Assembly (NCBI RefSeq): GCF_001522545.3
Contig: NC_031776.1
Span: forward strand, 31,572,709-31,636,708
Direction of reading: 5' to 3'
DNA from: Parus major
Taxonomy: Eukaryota; Chordata; Aves; Passeriformes; Paridae
DNA: 64,000 bases
Shown: one piece after another, positions 38,017 through 51,700 of the stretch
Numbering within the stretch: the first letter of the stretch is position 1
Layout of the letters: every line of letters starts with the position of its first letter
Notes under the pieces: generated by a model
Told to the model about the DNA's origin: nothing
Databases searched by the model: none
Seen by the model: only the letters and a program-made list of their open reading frames with translations
Position numbers and translations under genes: made by a program

Positions 38017-38667
38017 GGTAAGAATGCGAGTGAGGTTCATGGTAGTCCCTATGGTTTCTCTTTTCTCTCACTGTATGACTTTGCACCTTTTTTGACTAGT
38101 GGCCCAATAAATAAATACTCTTTCATCTCTATTGCTCTGATTGTCTATCAGAGGAGGAATCCAGAGCACCCAAGCAGGAGGGGAGCAAGCCAGCAGTCCT
38201 GTTCTCGTTAGTGATGTTTGGCCACACACGCTTTGCCTGCATCTTTGAAAGCAGTGTAGTTACTCTGAATTGACTGTGAAGAATTTGCCACAATGAGCTG
38301 AGACAGAATGTAGGTCTCTATTAGATGTGTAAATAATTGCACATTTGTCACATGTGGAAAGCTGGCTTGATGTATGTGTACAGATAACTGTTTCTTGATG
38401 AGCTCAAATCCTTGAGTTTTAGTGCTTTAAGAGATTTATGGATAGTTGCCTGTGACAGCACAATGTCTATGCTTGGAACAATGTATTTTTAGAACCTATG
38501 CATGAAGGTAAAAGGCCTGATATTTACATCTAAGGAATACCCCAAATGAATGCTGTAATCAATACCAAATCTGAATAGTCAGCATCTTTGAAAGGTAATG
38601 CCCAGAAAGAGAAGCAAGTAGTTTTCCTTTTGTCAAAGAAGAAATCAAGAAACAGACATCAAGAAAG

Positions 38668-38740
38668 AAAATACAGAAAAGGAAAAAAAACAAACAAAAA
38701 ACAACAGCAACAAAACTGCAAACAAACAAACAAACAAAAT
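38668..38740 (+). repeat. A-rich low complexity ending in (CAAA)n
   Basis: A-rich sequence passes through AACA/CAAC words and ends in about four CAAA units (38719-38740). It has no recognisable retrotransposon body on either side. Confidence 0.8.
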
Positions 38741-41700
38741 CTCAACTCTGCTTTTCAGAAAATAGGGGGTTTGTACCTTTTTTACCATTTATAGCTCTTC
38801 TAAGTGTGAAGAACCAGCTATGAAGAGGAAAATTCTCAATCAAAGGTGTCATATATGGGAGAAAAGAAGCTGCCTGTTTTCAGGCTGAAGAGGTAGAGGT
38901 TAAGTGACAGTTTGAAAACAGCCAAGACTCATCCTAAAAAAAAATCACTGTGGTGTACTTATTTGTAAAGGAAAAGAGTACGAGCAGAGGTACTGTTCAA
39001 AATCAGCAGAGCTGATTTCTTTTTCTCTTCAAGAAAGAGCTTTGGTGGAGTTTGTCTTGCCTGCTGTCAAAAATAAGTAATATTGTGTGGCATTAAAAAA
39101 ACAAAAGAACTAAAAAAACCCTCAGAACCCAAAAAATGTTCTTTGCTTTGTGGCTGCCTGTATCACAGTGCCCTGCAGCAGAAACTGAGTGAAATCAAAG
39201 GCAGCTGTAGTGAGATTTTCACAGGGAGTGAGGCAATGCTAGAAAGGTGCATCAAGAGGGAAGTACCTCCTGCCTGGGTCAAAACAGCCTGAATCAAGTG
39301 CAGCCTCTCCAAATCGATATCCAGGATGATAAGGGGTATAAAACTTTTAGAGTGTTGGCCTGAGGAAATAGTAGGAGCTATCAGAGTCCATCTGAGAGGC
39401 AGGTGAGCAAGAACAGGAGCGGTGGGAATGGAGCTGTGCTTGTCTGATGAGGAAAGGGGGTTACCTGGGGTGAGGGGCCTCCCATGGTCATATGGAAATC
39501 CAAGAGGGTGCAAGTACTGGTTCTGTGAGCTCTGCTCCACAGGTGACGTCCCTTTGTGTGGCCAATGACACTGGGAATCCCAGGTGACTCTGAGAAAGCA
39601 GGATTGCTGCCCTGTTCGGGAGCCAGGATGTCAGGCAGTTGCTCAAGATGGCCACAAGGTTCCTCATCCTGCATAAAGCACATTGAGAGCATCCTGCAAA
39701 CCCCTGTTTTATGACTGACTGGAAAACAGAATTTAATTTACCATGTGGAAAGCAGGATTGTATTATTGGGATAGGGTAACAGATGAAGAGCAGTTCTATG
39801 ATGCATGAATATAGAATTATATAAAAATAAGGTTTTAGAAAAAAATAGGTAGCAAATAAATATTAGTTTTCTTTTTAGTATAAAAATTATTATGTAGTTC
39901 CTGCTGGGAGGGACTTTATTACTCTATTTAAACTGATGCTTTGCAAATTCATCATGGAGGCAACTTCTTTGAATGCAGTAGAGAACTGCTGGAGCTTGCA
40001 TGAGTCTTTGTGTCTCTTGCTTGACTTTGAAAAGCTATCAAAAAGCAAGCAGTCATTATAATTTATAGGTAACAGTGTACAGAAAAGCTCATTTGTTGCC
40101 ACTCCACACAGTTATATGCTAATTGTCAGCCACACTCTTTTCTCCAAAATATGAGTCTGTCTGTCTAACCACAGTGTGGCACTAATGGTATAAATGCAGC
40201 AGAACACAGATGGAAATTAAACAGCAGCTGGGTAATCATCTTCATAAATGTAATATTAAAAATATCACAATCCTTTAATTTTTGTTCTGCTTGTATAAGG
40301 CAGAGCCGCATGACAAATAGCTATCATAACTTTACTGAGAGAAATGCAGCTTGTGACTGGTTTAAACCAAATTACTCTTTTGCCCTGCTGTCCTCACTTG
40401 AGCTTTTGAGCACCAGTATTAACAATCTGGTAAACACCAGATCGGGGTTATAAGCATTCATTAGCCTCTCAGAGAAAGGCCACCTCTGGTTTGTTGAATA
40501 TTGATTAGGAGGCACCAGAACACACCAGTCTGAAGCCACAAGGGAAGATGCTGAACATCTGAAGCATTTCCTCTGCATTTCATGAAGCTCTGGATCAAAT
40601 CTGCCGTGGCCACTTTCATTTTCATTTTTACTGACCACCTTTGTTGTCCTTCTGCTAATGTACAGGACTGGGCACTGTAAAAAGCTGATTGAACAATAAA
40701 CAAAAGTATTGCTGTCACCCTGAGCCTCTTGTGGGATGGAGGAGTACTCTGACAACTTAACTTGGATTTTCCATCCCTCATGGACAAGCCTACTTCCTTT
40801 CCTTCCTCTGATGCATTGCAAGTGTAATGTGTCTTGTCCTGCTGCCAATACCACCCCAATAGATTGCAGTGCTTCTCTGAATAGAGATACTGGTGAGTCA
40901 TTTTCATCTCTACTGAAATTAATTCATACATTTCCCCCCAGTTTGCATCAAAATCAGGTAACTTGACTGATTTAAAGTCCAAACTCGCAATTGGTAAATA
41001 TAGAAAACCCTTCTAAAGACAGTTTCTTGAAATTGGTAGCATAATGGTAAATACTGTTGAAGATGACCTTGAGGTAATAACTTCAAAAGCTGATAATAGG
41101 ATTTATGCTCTGGTAGTAGAAGGTGTTTAAAAATTAAACAAGCAAAACATTGTTTCAGTCTTAAAAAACCTCATATGTTGTCTTAATATGTGCTATAATC
41201 CAAGCCTGACTGTGCATAATAAGCTTGTAATTCCATTGATCCATTGATGGGTAGATAACAAACCCCTGGAAATGGCAAATGGATTGTGTGTGAGAAATGT
41301 GATATTGATGGACCTGCTCCAGCGCTGTAAGTTTCCTGTATCCTTCACTGTGTCACCGTCCTGCCTGCACCCAGCTCATTGTCTGGGGATCCCTGCCTTG
41401 CTCAGTGCCCTCAGCAGGCTGGAAAGAAAAGCAGTGAGGCTTTGCAGTGATTCCACCAGTTCAGGCTCTGCTTTGCCTGCACTGAGCTGTGCAGAGCTGG
41501 ATAAAGGGATTCCTGACCTGGTTATCACACAGGAACCACACCCAGTTGCTTCTGTTGCTGGTTTTGCAACACGGTTCTTGAAGTAATTTCCCCCATTTTT
41601 TCCTTATGCTCACAATAAAAATTTCCAAGGGGTTGACATTTTATGGTCATACATATACAGTGTCATAAGGGAGACAACTTTTTAAAGTTAAACATGAATG

Positions 41701-44700
41701 TTGAATAAATGTAGGATACAGATATAAACATTAAAGGGGAATGGTACAGTTAATATTGTGAAATTTGTGGCAGAGGGAGGGCAAACTGCTCTTCAGCTCA
41801 TCTCACTCTCACAAAAACTACATTTCTTAAGGCATGATCCTCCACTGTTGAAGTCAATGACAAAAATAAAACTCATACTTCTTTGATAAGTGAAGGTTGA
41901 AGCCTTAAAAGAGCTGTTAATATCATCTTGCCCATTAGTTGTTTTGGAAAATGAAACAAGCTCCTTTAGACCTCTCTTCCCATTTCTTATTGCTCCAAAA
42001 TGAGCAAAACAGGTTATGGGCTAGAGATATGATCTCACTTCTCTGCTGTCTAGGGAGTCCAGGGTTGTCTTTGCCCTTATGAAGCATAGCCCTATAGAAA
42101 AGAGGAAAATCTATTTAATTTTGGTCTGCATTATCGACTCCAGAAAATGCAACTTTATCTATATAACGCTCTGTGATGAGGCAGAGAGAAGGAGCTGCTC
42201 ATGTAATAATCTGCTTCTTTCCAATTCAGAATCTTGCCACACTTTCCTGAGGCAACACTGATCCAATCCATCCTAGCTTAGCTCAATGTGGACTTCATAA
42301 AAAGTACATATAGGGTCCATGCAAAACAAGTTTTGCTTTTCTGAGTGGTAAAGTCTGCCCTTCTGATACAGACCCTTATTTTTATTCTGAGAAAGTCAGT
42401 GGGTGAGGCTCATAACTTTTTGGGAACATTTGTACCATCCATATGGTTGTTTTTTTTCTGAAGAGGAATATGATTGGAATGAAGGCATTTGCTGTTAAAT
42501 AAATGTTTCTTGTTTTAATTTCTCATCACTCCCAAAGAGTTTGGATGGAAATCATAGTGTTTTAATATAGATGGAGCTTTGAGGTAGATTGCTGCTGTGA
42601 TGAGAAGATATTATGGATTTCTTTAATGGTGTGTGTGTGTCTGGGGAGAGTGGGATACAATCTTGTTTTGAACATCAGACAAGGTGGTGATCCTGAGAGC
42701 TCTGCTTCTGGGGTCAGAGTTGGAAACACCAGCTGCCTTCTGCCCAGATGCAGGGGCTGTGCACCCTGCAGTGCTGTTGTGACACACCGGTCACTCTCTA
42801 GCTCAGTTGTGGGGCCAGCAGTGTCATGTGTGTGTTTAAGCAGCGCCTTCTTGTTAGGTTGGTGCAAGAGCCCTTGTTTCTCCAAAAAAAACCCATTCTC
42901 TCTATGATTTTAATTCAAATGAGAGCTTCATTAACTGGGAAGTCTAGTTTATATATTTGAATCCCTAAAGATATGGAGAGGAAAAAATTTTTCAAGGATT
43001 GTCCCCAGGGCAGGATGACCAAGTGAAGGGAGTGAGGGGAGGCACAGCTGAGATGCACCAGAGCTGCTTGGAGGGGTCTCTTGGATTCAGCTGGCTGCTC
43101 TAGACCCAAGCCCAGGGCTGCCCAAAGGACAGCAGTTTCTCAAATTCTGGACTGGGTGACCTCTTTCCTTTGGCTTTGGAGAAGCCTCTCCTTGGGCTGG
43201 CAGACAAGGAGCTACCCTGAGCTCTCCCCCATGACTGCCCTTTGAGAAGAGTCTGCTGAGGGGGACATGTGAACACAAATAAGAACTACAAATACACCAA
43301 GCAGCAAAATGTGAATTTTTGTGTACAAGCTCTGCATACCTCAATATGAAAAAATGAAGTATTGCAGTGGTCAGATATGAGTTTGGTCAGAGGGGTTTAT
43401 AACATTTCAAATTAGTGCAATGTGAATTGTACTCAGTTACAGTGAACTGTAACTCAACACTGCCAGATTGTCTTCAAATCATAGACCTCAACTTCTTTTC
43501 TGTTCGTGTTCAAGATAAACCTGAGTTTTCAGCCTAAGCTGTTTTACACTTCCCTGGCCAAGATTGTATACCACTAAAACTAGAGTTTTTAATAGAAGTT
43601 GCAGCTTTTAGCTATGAGGCCTTCAGGATGGCTCCATTATATTGCAGTTCTGTTAATTAAAACGAAGGGGGGAAATACATATAATAGGATTGTGCTAATA
43701 AAGCATGAAATGAACAGACTTACCTTAAGACACTTGTCTGTTTTTCCTTACTGCGTGAGCAATTGTCTTTGTCTTCCTCAAAATACACTGAAATTGAGGG
43801 AAGATATTTTTTTTAAAAAACCAGAGACTTCTAAGCCTCCCTATTCACTGTCATTCTGGCACCCTCTGATTTGTCACATAATTGTGTTTAGGCATCTTTT
43901 GGGTAGTGGATGGGAACACAGTGGAGCCTGGTTGAATAGGTGCTTCGTGTTGAATTCAGATTGCCAAGTGCTACAGACTGAATTGCTGGAGCTGCTGGAT
44001 TAATAGGCTGGGACTTTTTCCCCCCTGTATGCTTTCAGGAGAACTTGTACTGAAAAATAACTTTCACTTCTCACCTTAAACCTGGAGGGTTTCTCAAATA
44101 GTCTCTGGTGTTGTAAATCTGCAATACAATTTGTAGACTCTTAATAGTGATCATAATACAGAAGCAAAGCTTTTATATCAATATGAGTATACCAGGATAG
44201 AAAATGGAATCTTTCCCCATGTTTTCTGAATTAAAATTTAAAACACGCAGCAGCAGTGTAGATCTAGAAGCAGTAGGTAATGTTGAACTCGATTCTTTGA
44301 GCATGATATTATGCCCCCAGCATTAATTTTTTTTGCATGGTTGTACTACATTTAGCTTCATTCTTCATATGAAATCTATGCATTTATATTTTTTACACAT
44401 TTCCAAAAGAATTGGAGCTGTTATGAAATGGATTGGAGTGACCTCAGGTGTTCACAAGGTGGGGTGTATTAAATACCATTTAAAACATTACATTTTGCTA
44501 ATGCTTTAAAGTAGTTCGTATTAACATAAACATTGTTCACAAGAATATCGGTTTCTAAAAGAAAGAAATAATGCAGCTGTCAGGTTTAAATAAAGAGAAG
44601 GTTCATGCAGAAGTCAACTTTGTCCATGCACTTTCCAGGAGGATTCAAAGGTGAGAGCAGAGCACGGGGTTCAAATGGGCAGAGTTGCCTGGCACCGAGT

Positions 44701-45593
44701 CACCCATGGGACTTCTGCAAATGACAGTAGCCAGCACAGCTTTTAAATGGGTTATAAAATCCTGGAAATCAAAGCAGAGGCAAGATGTAAAATATCTTAA
44801 CTTCTGTCACTTGCAAGGCTCAGAGAAACACCACTGTAGAAATAAAAAGTAATATTCTGAGTAAACCAAAATGACAGAACATGCATTGCAAAGTGCTGCT
44901 CAAGCATATAAAGTGCAATCCAGCCACTAACTTGAATGAAATATTCTGCAAACTGTTATTGAGCACCAGCCTCGCACCACAGCAGTGTCTGCACAGAAGA
45001 GCTCTAGGTAAGATCTGGAAAAAGTTCTGATAACTTATCCAAAGAAGTCATTAGAGCTAGTAAGGTAAAAATTTTTGGAGTATAGCTGATCAATCCATCT
45101 GAAATTGCTGCTAAAAGGAAACAAAAATATATTTCTTGGTAAGAGTTTTGATAGCTGAAGTGAGGTTTTTCCAGAGTTGAAATGCATCAGGTTTCTGATA
45201 GCCATTATTAGATGAAATACTGTTGGGAGACTTCAGCTCTGAGCTGATCTTGTCCCATTTCACCAGAATTAAAGGGTGATTTGTGAGGTTGCTCTGGTGG
45301 GAGCAATAGTAGTAATTTTTTGTTGCAGGGCTTAAGATTTTACTGGGTGTTGTGCAAGGGAAAATGAAAAATCTCAGTGTATGTTCTCAGTTCTACATTT
45401 TTAAAACGTGTTAAACGATTGAGGTTAAATTGGGCATTGCTTTTGGTGTGTGAAGAGTAAAGAAAAGTCAGATTTTTCATCATGTACTGGCTGTGAAATA
45501 TTTAAAAGTAATGAAAATAGTCTGGATAAAGATTTTAATCTCAAATATTAATGAATGTCTATATATTTGTCTACTCAAACTGAAACTGGATAT
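38741..45593. other. Unique non-coding DNA, no gene recognised
   Basis: Two overlapping minus-strand open frames (40372-40854 and 40461-40982) begin at non-ATG codons and have no recognisable domain. A short (TG)n run lies at 42629-42640. An 8-bp unit 'ccattgat' is duplicated at 41233-41248. No repeat family or RNA gene was recognised. Confidence 0.55.
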
Positions 45594-45703
45594 GAGGGAG
45601 GGAAGGAGGGAAGGAGGGAAGGAGGGAAGGGGGGAAGGGGGAAGGAGGGAAGGAGGGAAGGAGGGAAGGAGGGAAGGAGGGAAGGAGGGAAGGAGGGAAG
45701 GAG
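45594..45703 (+). repeat. (GGAGGGAA)n polypurine microsatellite, about 13 units
   Basis: About 110 bases of nearly uninterrupted purine on the plus strand, built from the octamer GGAGGGAA. An irregular, extra-G segment at about 45629-45645 breaks the register in the middle. GGG runs recur with short spacing, satisfying the G3-N(1-7) rule for G-quadruplexes many times over. The mirror-like homopurine nature also allows intramolecular triplex (H-DNA). The array is flanked downstream by a G-rich segment with two CpG. It creates long artificial open frames on both strands (G/R/E/K-rich on plus, P/S/L/F-rich on minus) that should not be read as genes. Confidence 0.95.
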
Positions 45704-48700
45704 CCGTGGCCGGAGAGGAGCAGGGTGGCTGGGGACAGATCTCCCATTCTCCACAGGTGATGGGACCAGCTGCCAGCGAGGTGGCACAGCTGCAGCTCTT
45801 GGTGGCACTTGCCAACTTGTCACAGCTTCTTCCTGAGCTAAATCTCCCTTGGAGTGTGTGCTTTGTGTGAACAGGACTGGATCCACTGTTTTAGGCTGCC
45901 AAGCCCACGGCTGGTGTTGTGACAAAGCCTTGTTCTTCAAGGAGGGTGACTGCAAGCCAAGCTTTTCTCTGTGACTGCAAGCAGAGAGTCACAAGTGGAG
46001 TTTCAGAGTCTCTTGAGAGCAGCTGGAGCTGTAAATAGGATGTGTCTGATACTGTGGTGGGAAACGGACACAGAGTCTCAGGCTGCTGGGGCAAGACATC
46101 AGTCTCTAATTCAGTCACTAGGGACACACATAACCACACACATTAAAGACTTATTTTATGCCACAGACTGTGTGACTAACTTGGCCTGACATGTTTGATC
46201 TAGATCCTTGTGCTCACATTGCATTTCAGCTGTGCTGAGAGCTGCTGGGGCACTCTCCTTGTCCCTGCGAGGCGCTGCTGCAGACTCAGTGTCCTGACAA
46301 GGACACCCCCCCGTCTCTGTCACACATTTAACTACAGTGCCTATGTAACTTAAACTTGTGGGGTTTATTTCTAATGAGCTTTTCCATTTGGGTTCACAGT
46401 TAGATTCTTAGCTGGTGCTAACTGGGTGTTTCTCCAGTTGTTTCAGCAATTTTTCTTTGTGGAGTGAGACTCTCCAATCACACCTCAGGGATAAAGATAA
46501 GATTTGAAACTGGGAGCCGTATCATTTAGGAAGAAGTCAAACCTTTCAAAAAGAAACAAACAGCAGGAATGATTTGATTTTCAAATCATGTTAGAGGGAA
46601 AAGTTTATACAACAAGAAAAGAAACAAATTTGTTTGTATGTTTGGTGGGTTTTTTTTTTTGCCAGGCCTCAGATTCAGGGTATCGAATGGATTATTATTG
46701 GTTCTTATCTAAGTTTAGAAAGAGCTGTGAATATATAATGAATACAACAGTGAGATTTCAGTGTTTATTGGTTTACTGGTTTATTGATGCTTCACTTGCC
46801 TGTCTTTGCAAGATGTGCCATTTATGAATACTTGGCTAATCTCCAAAGACAGTCGAGATTTGTTCCATTTATTGCTCTTCTGAGTTTGCCTTTTGGCAAA
46901 AAGTCTCAGATCAGGAGCCGTTTGCATATCAAGGCTCACAGGTCTCCTTTGAAAACCTGCCAGGTCTTGGAAGTCATGAAGCCTCTCACTTTAAATTAAG
47001 GGAACAATAATTGAATGTATTAATTCTAATTCTTAACATATTTTTTTTTTGTAATAGGCATACTTAATTTTGCCATAACTTCATGTAACTGAATAAAGAT
47101 GGCATGCAGAGTTCTGGCTTTCACTCAGGGGAAGTACAAGGAAATACTGCAGAGGTGCAGGTATTTTGCACATAAGTTACAATGAAGTTTATGTTTATTA
47201 TGCTGATAAGAGAACAGACAATGCAACACTGGTCATGCTGCTGGTGGTGTCTATAGGGAAAGGTCAGGCACAGTTGTTTCATCCCTTTTAGAAGGTTCTG
47301 AAGCTGCTTCATAAATGATGGTTTATGTTGATCAGTGAAGCATGGATTGCTGCACAGCTTATTAACAACAACCATAGTGGGAGGAAAATACCTTAAACAT
47401 CTCTGTTGTTGGGTGGAAGCAGTCTGGCAGCAAAGAGAGCAGTGGAGCAAGCACAGCTTGGGGCTGGACTCATTCCCCTGGAGCCTGTGGGCTGGCTGGG
47501 CCTGTGAACAGGCTGGAAGCACCCTGTGGCACTGGCCTCAGAAGGGTCAGCCAAGGGTGGCTTTTACCTTCCCTAAGTGCCTGATTAGAAATCTTTCTCC
47601 TGAAGGAGCTTCAGCCTGCAGAAGGAGAGGGAAAGTGCTGTGTGAGGAATGGTGAAGTGGTGGTGATGAGCAGAAAAAGCAAAAATTGGCAAATAGTGGC
47701 AGCTGCAAAGGCACAATCAAATGCTTGTAAAGGCACTCTTGGGTTTGAGAACAGGAGAGGGAGGCAGGAGGATCTACTGATGGCACTGCTCAGAGAGCTG
47801 ATCTGTAGTCATTGAGAAGTATCTTTGCTGACTACTTGCTGAAAACAAAATAGTGCTGCTCTTGCCATTTTAGAAAGCAGGAACTGAGCTTCTCTCTGCC
47901 CAGCACCTCCTTCTGTTCCCAGATCCTTATTTGAGCTGGGCTTGTGGTTACAGAAAACAGTGGCACTGGTCTTTTGACTCAAGCACCCACAAACCTTCTG
48001 TCACTCTTCACAACTCAGGGGGGATTGATGCCCAGAGAACCCATCAGTCCAGAACAGCAAGGCAAATAAAGCCCCAGCTGCCTTGACTTATTTAATATTT
48101 ATCCCAGACCTATGCAGTGCTCCTCCCTATGGAAATCAATTCCAGTTTTTGCTCATTTGATCCATCTTTGAGCCAAATATAGAAGTGTTCTTTTAAGGGA
48201 GGAAAGAAAATGAGTGCCATCAGTAGGGAGCTTGATGGCAAATGTGCATCTCAGTGTATTCCACTGTCTGTTTTCTCAACAATCAATCCATAAATGACCT
48301 TTTCCCTTTCCACTCTATAGCAGAGTTTCGATTTTGTAAGCTGACCAGCTTCTTTCTGTTTCTCAAATCCTCCTATTTTTCTGTAACTGCCTTATTAAAA
48401 TTTCTATGAGCATATGGAAATGTTATAATAAGTTTCTCAATATGAAGCTCTAACAGAAACTATTCAGTTCTGTAGGCTATAGATCATGTCTCATATGCTT
48501 TTTGGATCAGGTATTGATATAGAGATGTTATAATGGGGTTATATTTCATTTTCTTAATGTCACATTTTTATTAATTTCTGATATTGGTACCATACTAAGT
48601 ATCTTATTTATATTAGCACAATCTCTTAGGTCAAAGATATAATTAAATATGCACCAGAAAGGTGTGGCTTGCATCTTGATACTGAAAATTACTTATAATC

Positions 48701-51700
48701 TTTATAACTATTACATACCTTATGTTTCATAGACAGGTGTGTCATATTCCACTTGATGCTCTGATAGTGAGATTCTGCAGTTGTTGTAAAGTATTTCTGT
48801 GTATTCTGTATTTTCTATCAGTCTTAAAATTGCTGTTCCTTTCACTTAACATCTTCTTTTTGCTTTGCCTCAGAATTTCTCCCCAGTCTATGACTATATT
48901 GATTCTGTCAATCATCCTTTATTACCTAATTAGTTTTAGTTGCATTGCTAGGAGTTACATACTAATTGTAGTCTTCTGCATCAGCTTTTCCAGCGTGACA
49001 CTGCTACTATGAAGGCAATGCTTAGCAGAAGAATTCTAGCAGTGGAAGTCACATGAAAGACTTGAAACAGAAAAATGCAAAGTCTCAAAGTCTGGGAAGC
49101 AAATCAAATCCCCTGAAATTTCAGTTCTGATGTGAAGGACAGCCTGACTTCTGGTATGTTGCCTCCTGTTATTGCAATAACACTGTGGGAAATAATGCTG
49201 TGAGTGACTTTCCTCTGGAACTGAAAGCAGGAAAGATGTCTGAGTACAAATGGATACAGCTCCTGTTAGCTGCTGGTGTGCACCGAGGTCAGGGGAATTT
49301 GCTTGGTACAAGATATGGTTCATGAGACTCATGATTTCCTGCTTTGTTTAGTTTGCCTTACTTGGCATCTTCTGCTAAGATTAAGAGAGGGTGCCAAGCA
49401 GCTAAAGCAAAAATATCAGCTGTGTGTTTTGGAAAATGGAAACATTCTAAGACTAAAGTATTCTTTATTATCTTTTAGCTTTTTATCAAGGATATTAGAA
49501 AACCAAGTCTTGCACAGTGAGCTGGTGTGGAACATGGTCAACAAGGTTTAAAATTGTAAATTGGCTGAAATATGGAGCAAAATCCTGAAGTTTTCTCTCT
49601 GAATAACCCATTTTAATGCTCTGAGTGTCAGCTGCATAAAGTTTGCACTATTTTCCTCGGACTCCAGTGATGACAAATGTTCTTACAAACCTTTTGTTTT
49701 TCCAACAAGAAAAAAAAGTAATGTAGTTTCCCAGTATCCCTTTAACAGAAATAATGAATCCTCTGGCACTCCTAACTAAACATTTAATGTCAAGTTTACC
49801 TTTCACCCTTAACTCATCTAGACATTAACTGATCTATAAAATTCACTTGAGGATTCATAGCCAATTATAAAACTCTTGTTCTGAAATGTGGATTTTTTCT
49901 ATGCATGAAAACATTTTAGTCAGTGAAATATCTTCACAGCAAACAAATGATGGATGAATGATCGATTGCCAATACATCTGGTTCATTCAGTTTTGCATTT
50001 TATTACTTTGTGGATGAGGCAGATATTATCCAAATTCTTCTGTCAATGACACCAATGGAAACCCTGACTAATTGTTGTAGTGAATAGCACTGATCTGCAT
50101 TTTCACACATCATTAACCAAAATACAGCCCAGAGCACAGAGGAAGAGGTGGCACTTAGGGAAGGCTGTGAAGGATACAGTGTCATAAAGCTCAGAGCAAC
50201 TGGGCTTAGTTAAAAATCCTTGGAGCCTTGCCTTGCTACAAGCAGATTTGATTTTTGATTTTTCACTGTCTTTTCACCAGGACTAAATGCTGCTGCTTGG
50301 TGGGAAACATTTGTTTTTGTTAGGGGGAAGCTAACACCTGTTCCTTAAGGGGACTTCTGTAGAAATGGGCTGAAAATCAGAAATCAGTCCTCATGCTCAT
50401 GTAGGAATCAGGCTAAACTGTCATCATGGAAAAGCAAGAGCCAAATTCCATCCTCCATCTAGAATGAGAGGAAAATGTGGAAGCCTTCTACTCTGTTTTT
50501 TGGTAAAAGTTTGCTGATATGTTTTATGGGCTTGGATGCAGATGTCATGATAAGATTAAAAGGGGGAAAAAATATAAAGGAAACGTGGAGGCAAAGGAAA
50601 GCTGCTGTTTGGGGCCCCTCTATAGGACAGGAAGGTTTAGTGAACTCCTGCAGAGGGACAGGGCAGTCTGGCACTGCCCACCTCAGGTGGGTGCTGGCCC
50701 ATTCCATCAGTTTTCATACACACAGCCAGCCACATCCTTGGGGCTCTGATGTTATTTGAAAGGAGCTCAAGTGAAAACACTGTCAAGACTCCTGCTTACC
50801 TCGAGGAAGGAATAGAAGGAGATGAGGTGAAAGCTGTATTTCACTCCCAGAAAATGGTTTATTGCAGACATATCTATGGAAGTGAAGGCAGGATGAGAAG
50901 CACATATATGAGCCCACCTGATCTATTAACTGAGGTTGTCCAGGGCAAGAATCAACAAGAGAAGATTTTGCACTTATTGCTGGAAAATATGTCAGCATCC
51001 CTTGGGGAATTCCAACTGCCCTTTGATAATAACTGCTAAAACCCAGTGTTTTGCAGGTGTCAATCTAACTCATGTTTTATCTCACCTGTGATGTAGATGT
51101 CAGTTTATGTGTTTTCTCAAAGTTTCTGTAAATGTGCTGCAAAAAAAACCCAGTCCAAAAAGTGCAACACATTTAACCAGCAGACATCAGCTATGTAGAT
51201 TTTAAATGTATCATTCATACAAAGTATTAAGCATAAAATGGGTTTACTCATGGCCTGAAATGTTCTGAATAATAAATTTTTAAAATGCTTTTGTATTTTC
51301 TGGAGAACGAGGCCACAAAGGTAATTTAGATATTTCTTTATGATGGTTTATCTCAGTATTTTAAAGAGGTGTATCATTGTGTGAAGGCTTTAAAAAAACC
51401 CAAAACAACAAAGAAAAGCAAAGCATTGTAACCTCTATTTGTAGTGGTTGATGACAGTGAATTGGAAATGTTACACAAGAAAAATAAAATGGCTGCAGTG
51501 TTCTGTGATAGTTCTGTGTATATTCTTGACAAATGCTTTGATGATGAAAACTCCCATTATGTTATTTTTCAGAAAGGAACACATTATTTTTTTATTATCC
51601 AAACTGCTTTAAAAGTATGTCATTGTTTCGATGTTTACAGTTTATGTAGTCTAATAACAATGTTTAGGGAATAAAAGGCACTGAACACTTCTTGAAGGGG

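Larger units (their letters stand above)
28980..38640. other. Unique non-coding DNA, no gene recognised
   Basis: From about 29040 to 29480 the plus strand is strongly purine-biased; this creates a long antisense open frame (29031-29462) rich in S, P, F and L that is judged compositional. A (GGA)n run lies at 30680-30695. A small cluster of CpG dinucleotides at about 37199-37245 is unusual for this CpG-poor window. An 18-bp tandem duplication sits at 37981-38016. No exon, RNA gene or repeat family was recognised with confidence. Confidence 0.55.

Noticed and set aside
38060..38215. Possible LTR tail (AATAAATAAA-type signal followed by TCTATTGCTCTGATTG)
   Set aside because: No terminal dinucleotides, partner LTR, target-site duplication or internal region was recognised.
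45480..45955. Several 90-126-codon open frames on both strands over the polypurine array
   Set aside because: They are produced by the octamer repeat, which contains no stop in any frame. The peptides are pure low-complexity E/G/R/K or P/S/L/F runs.
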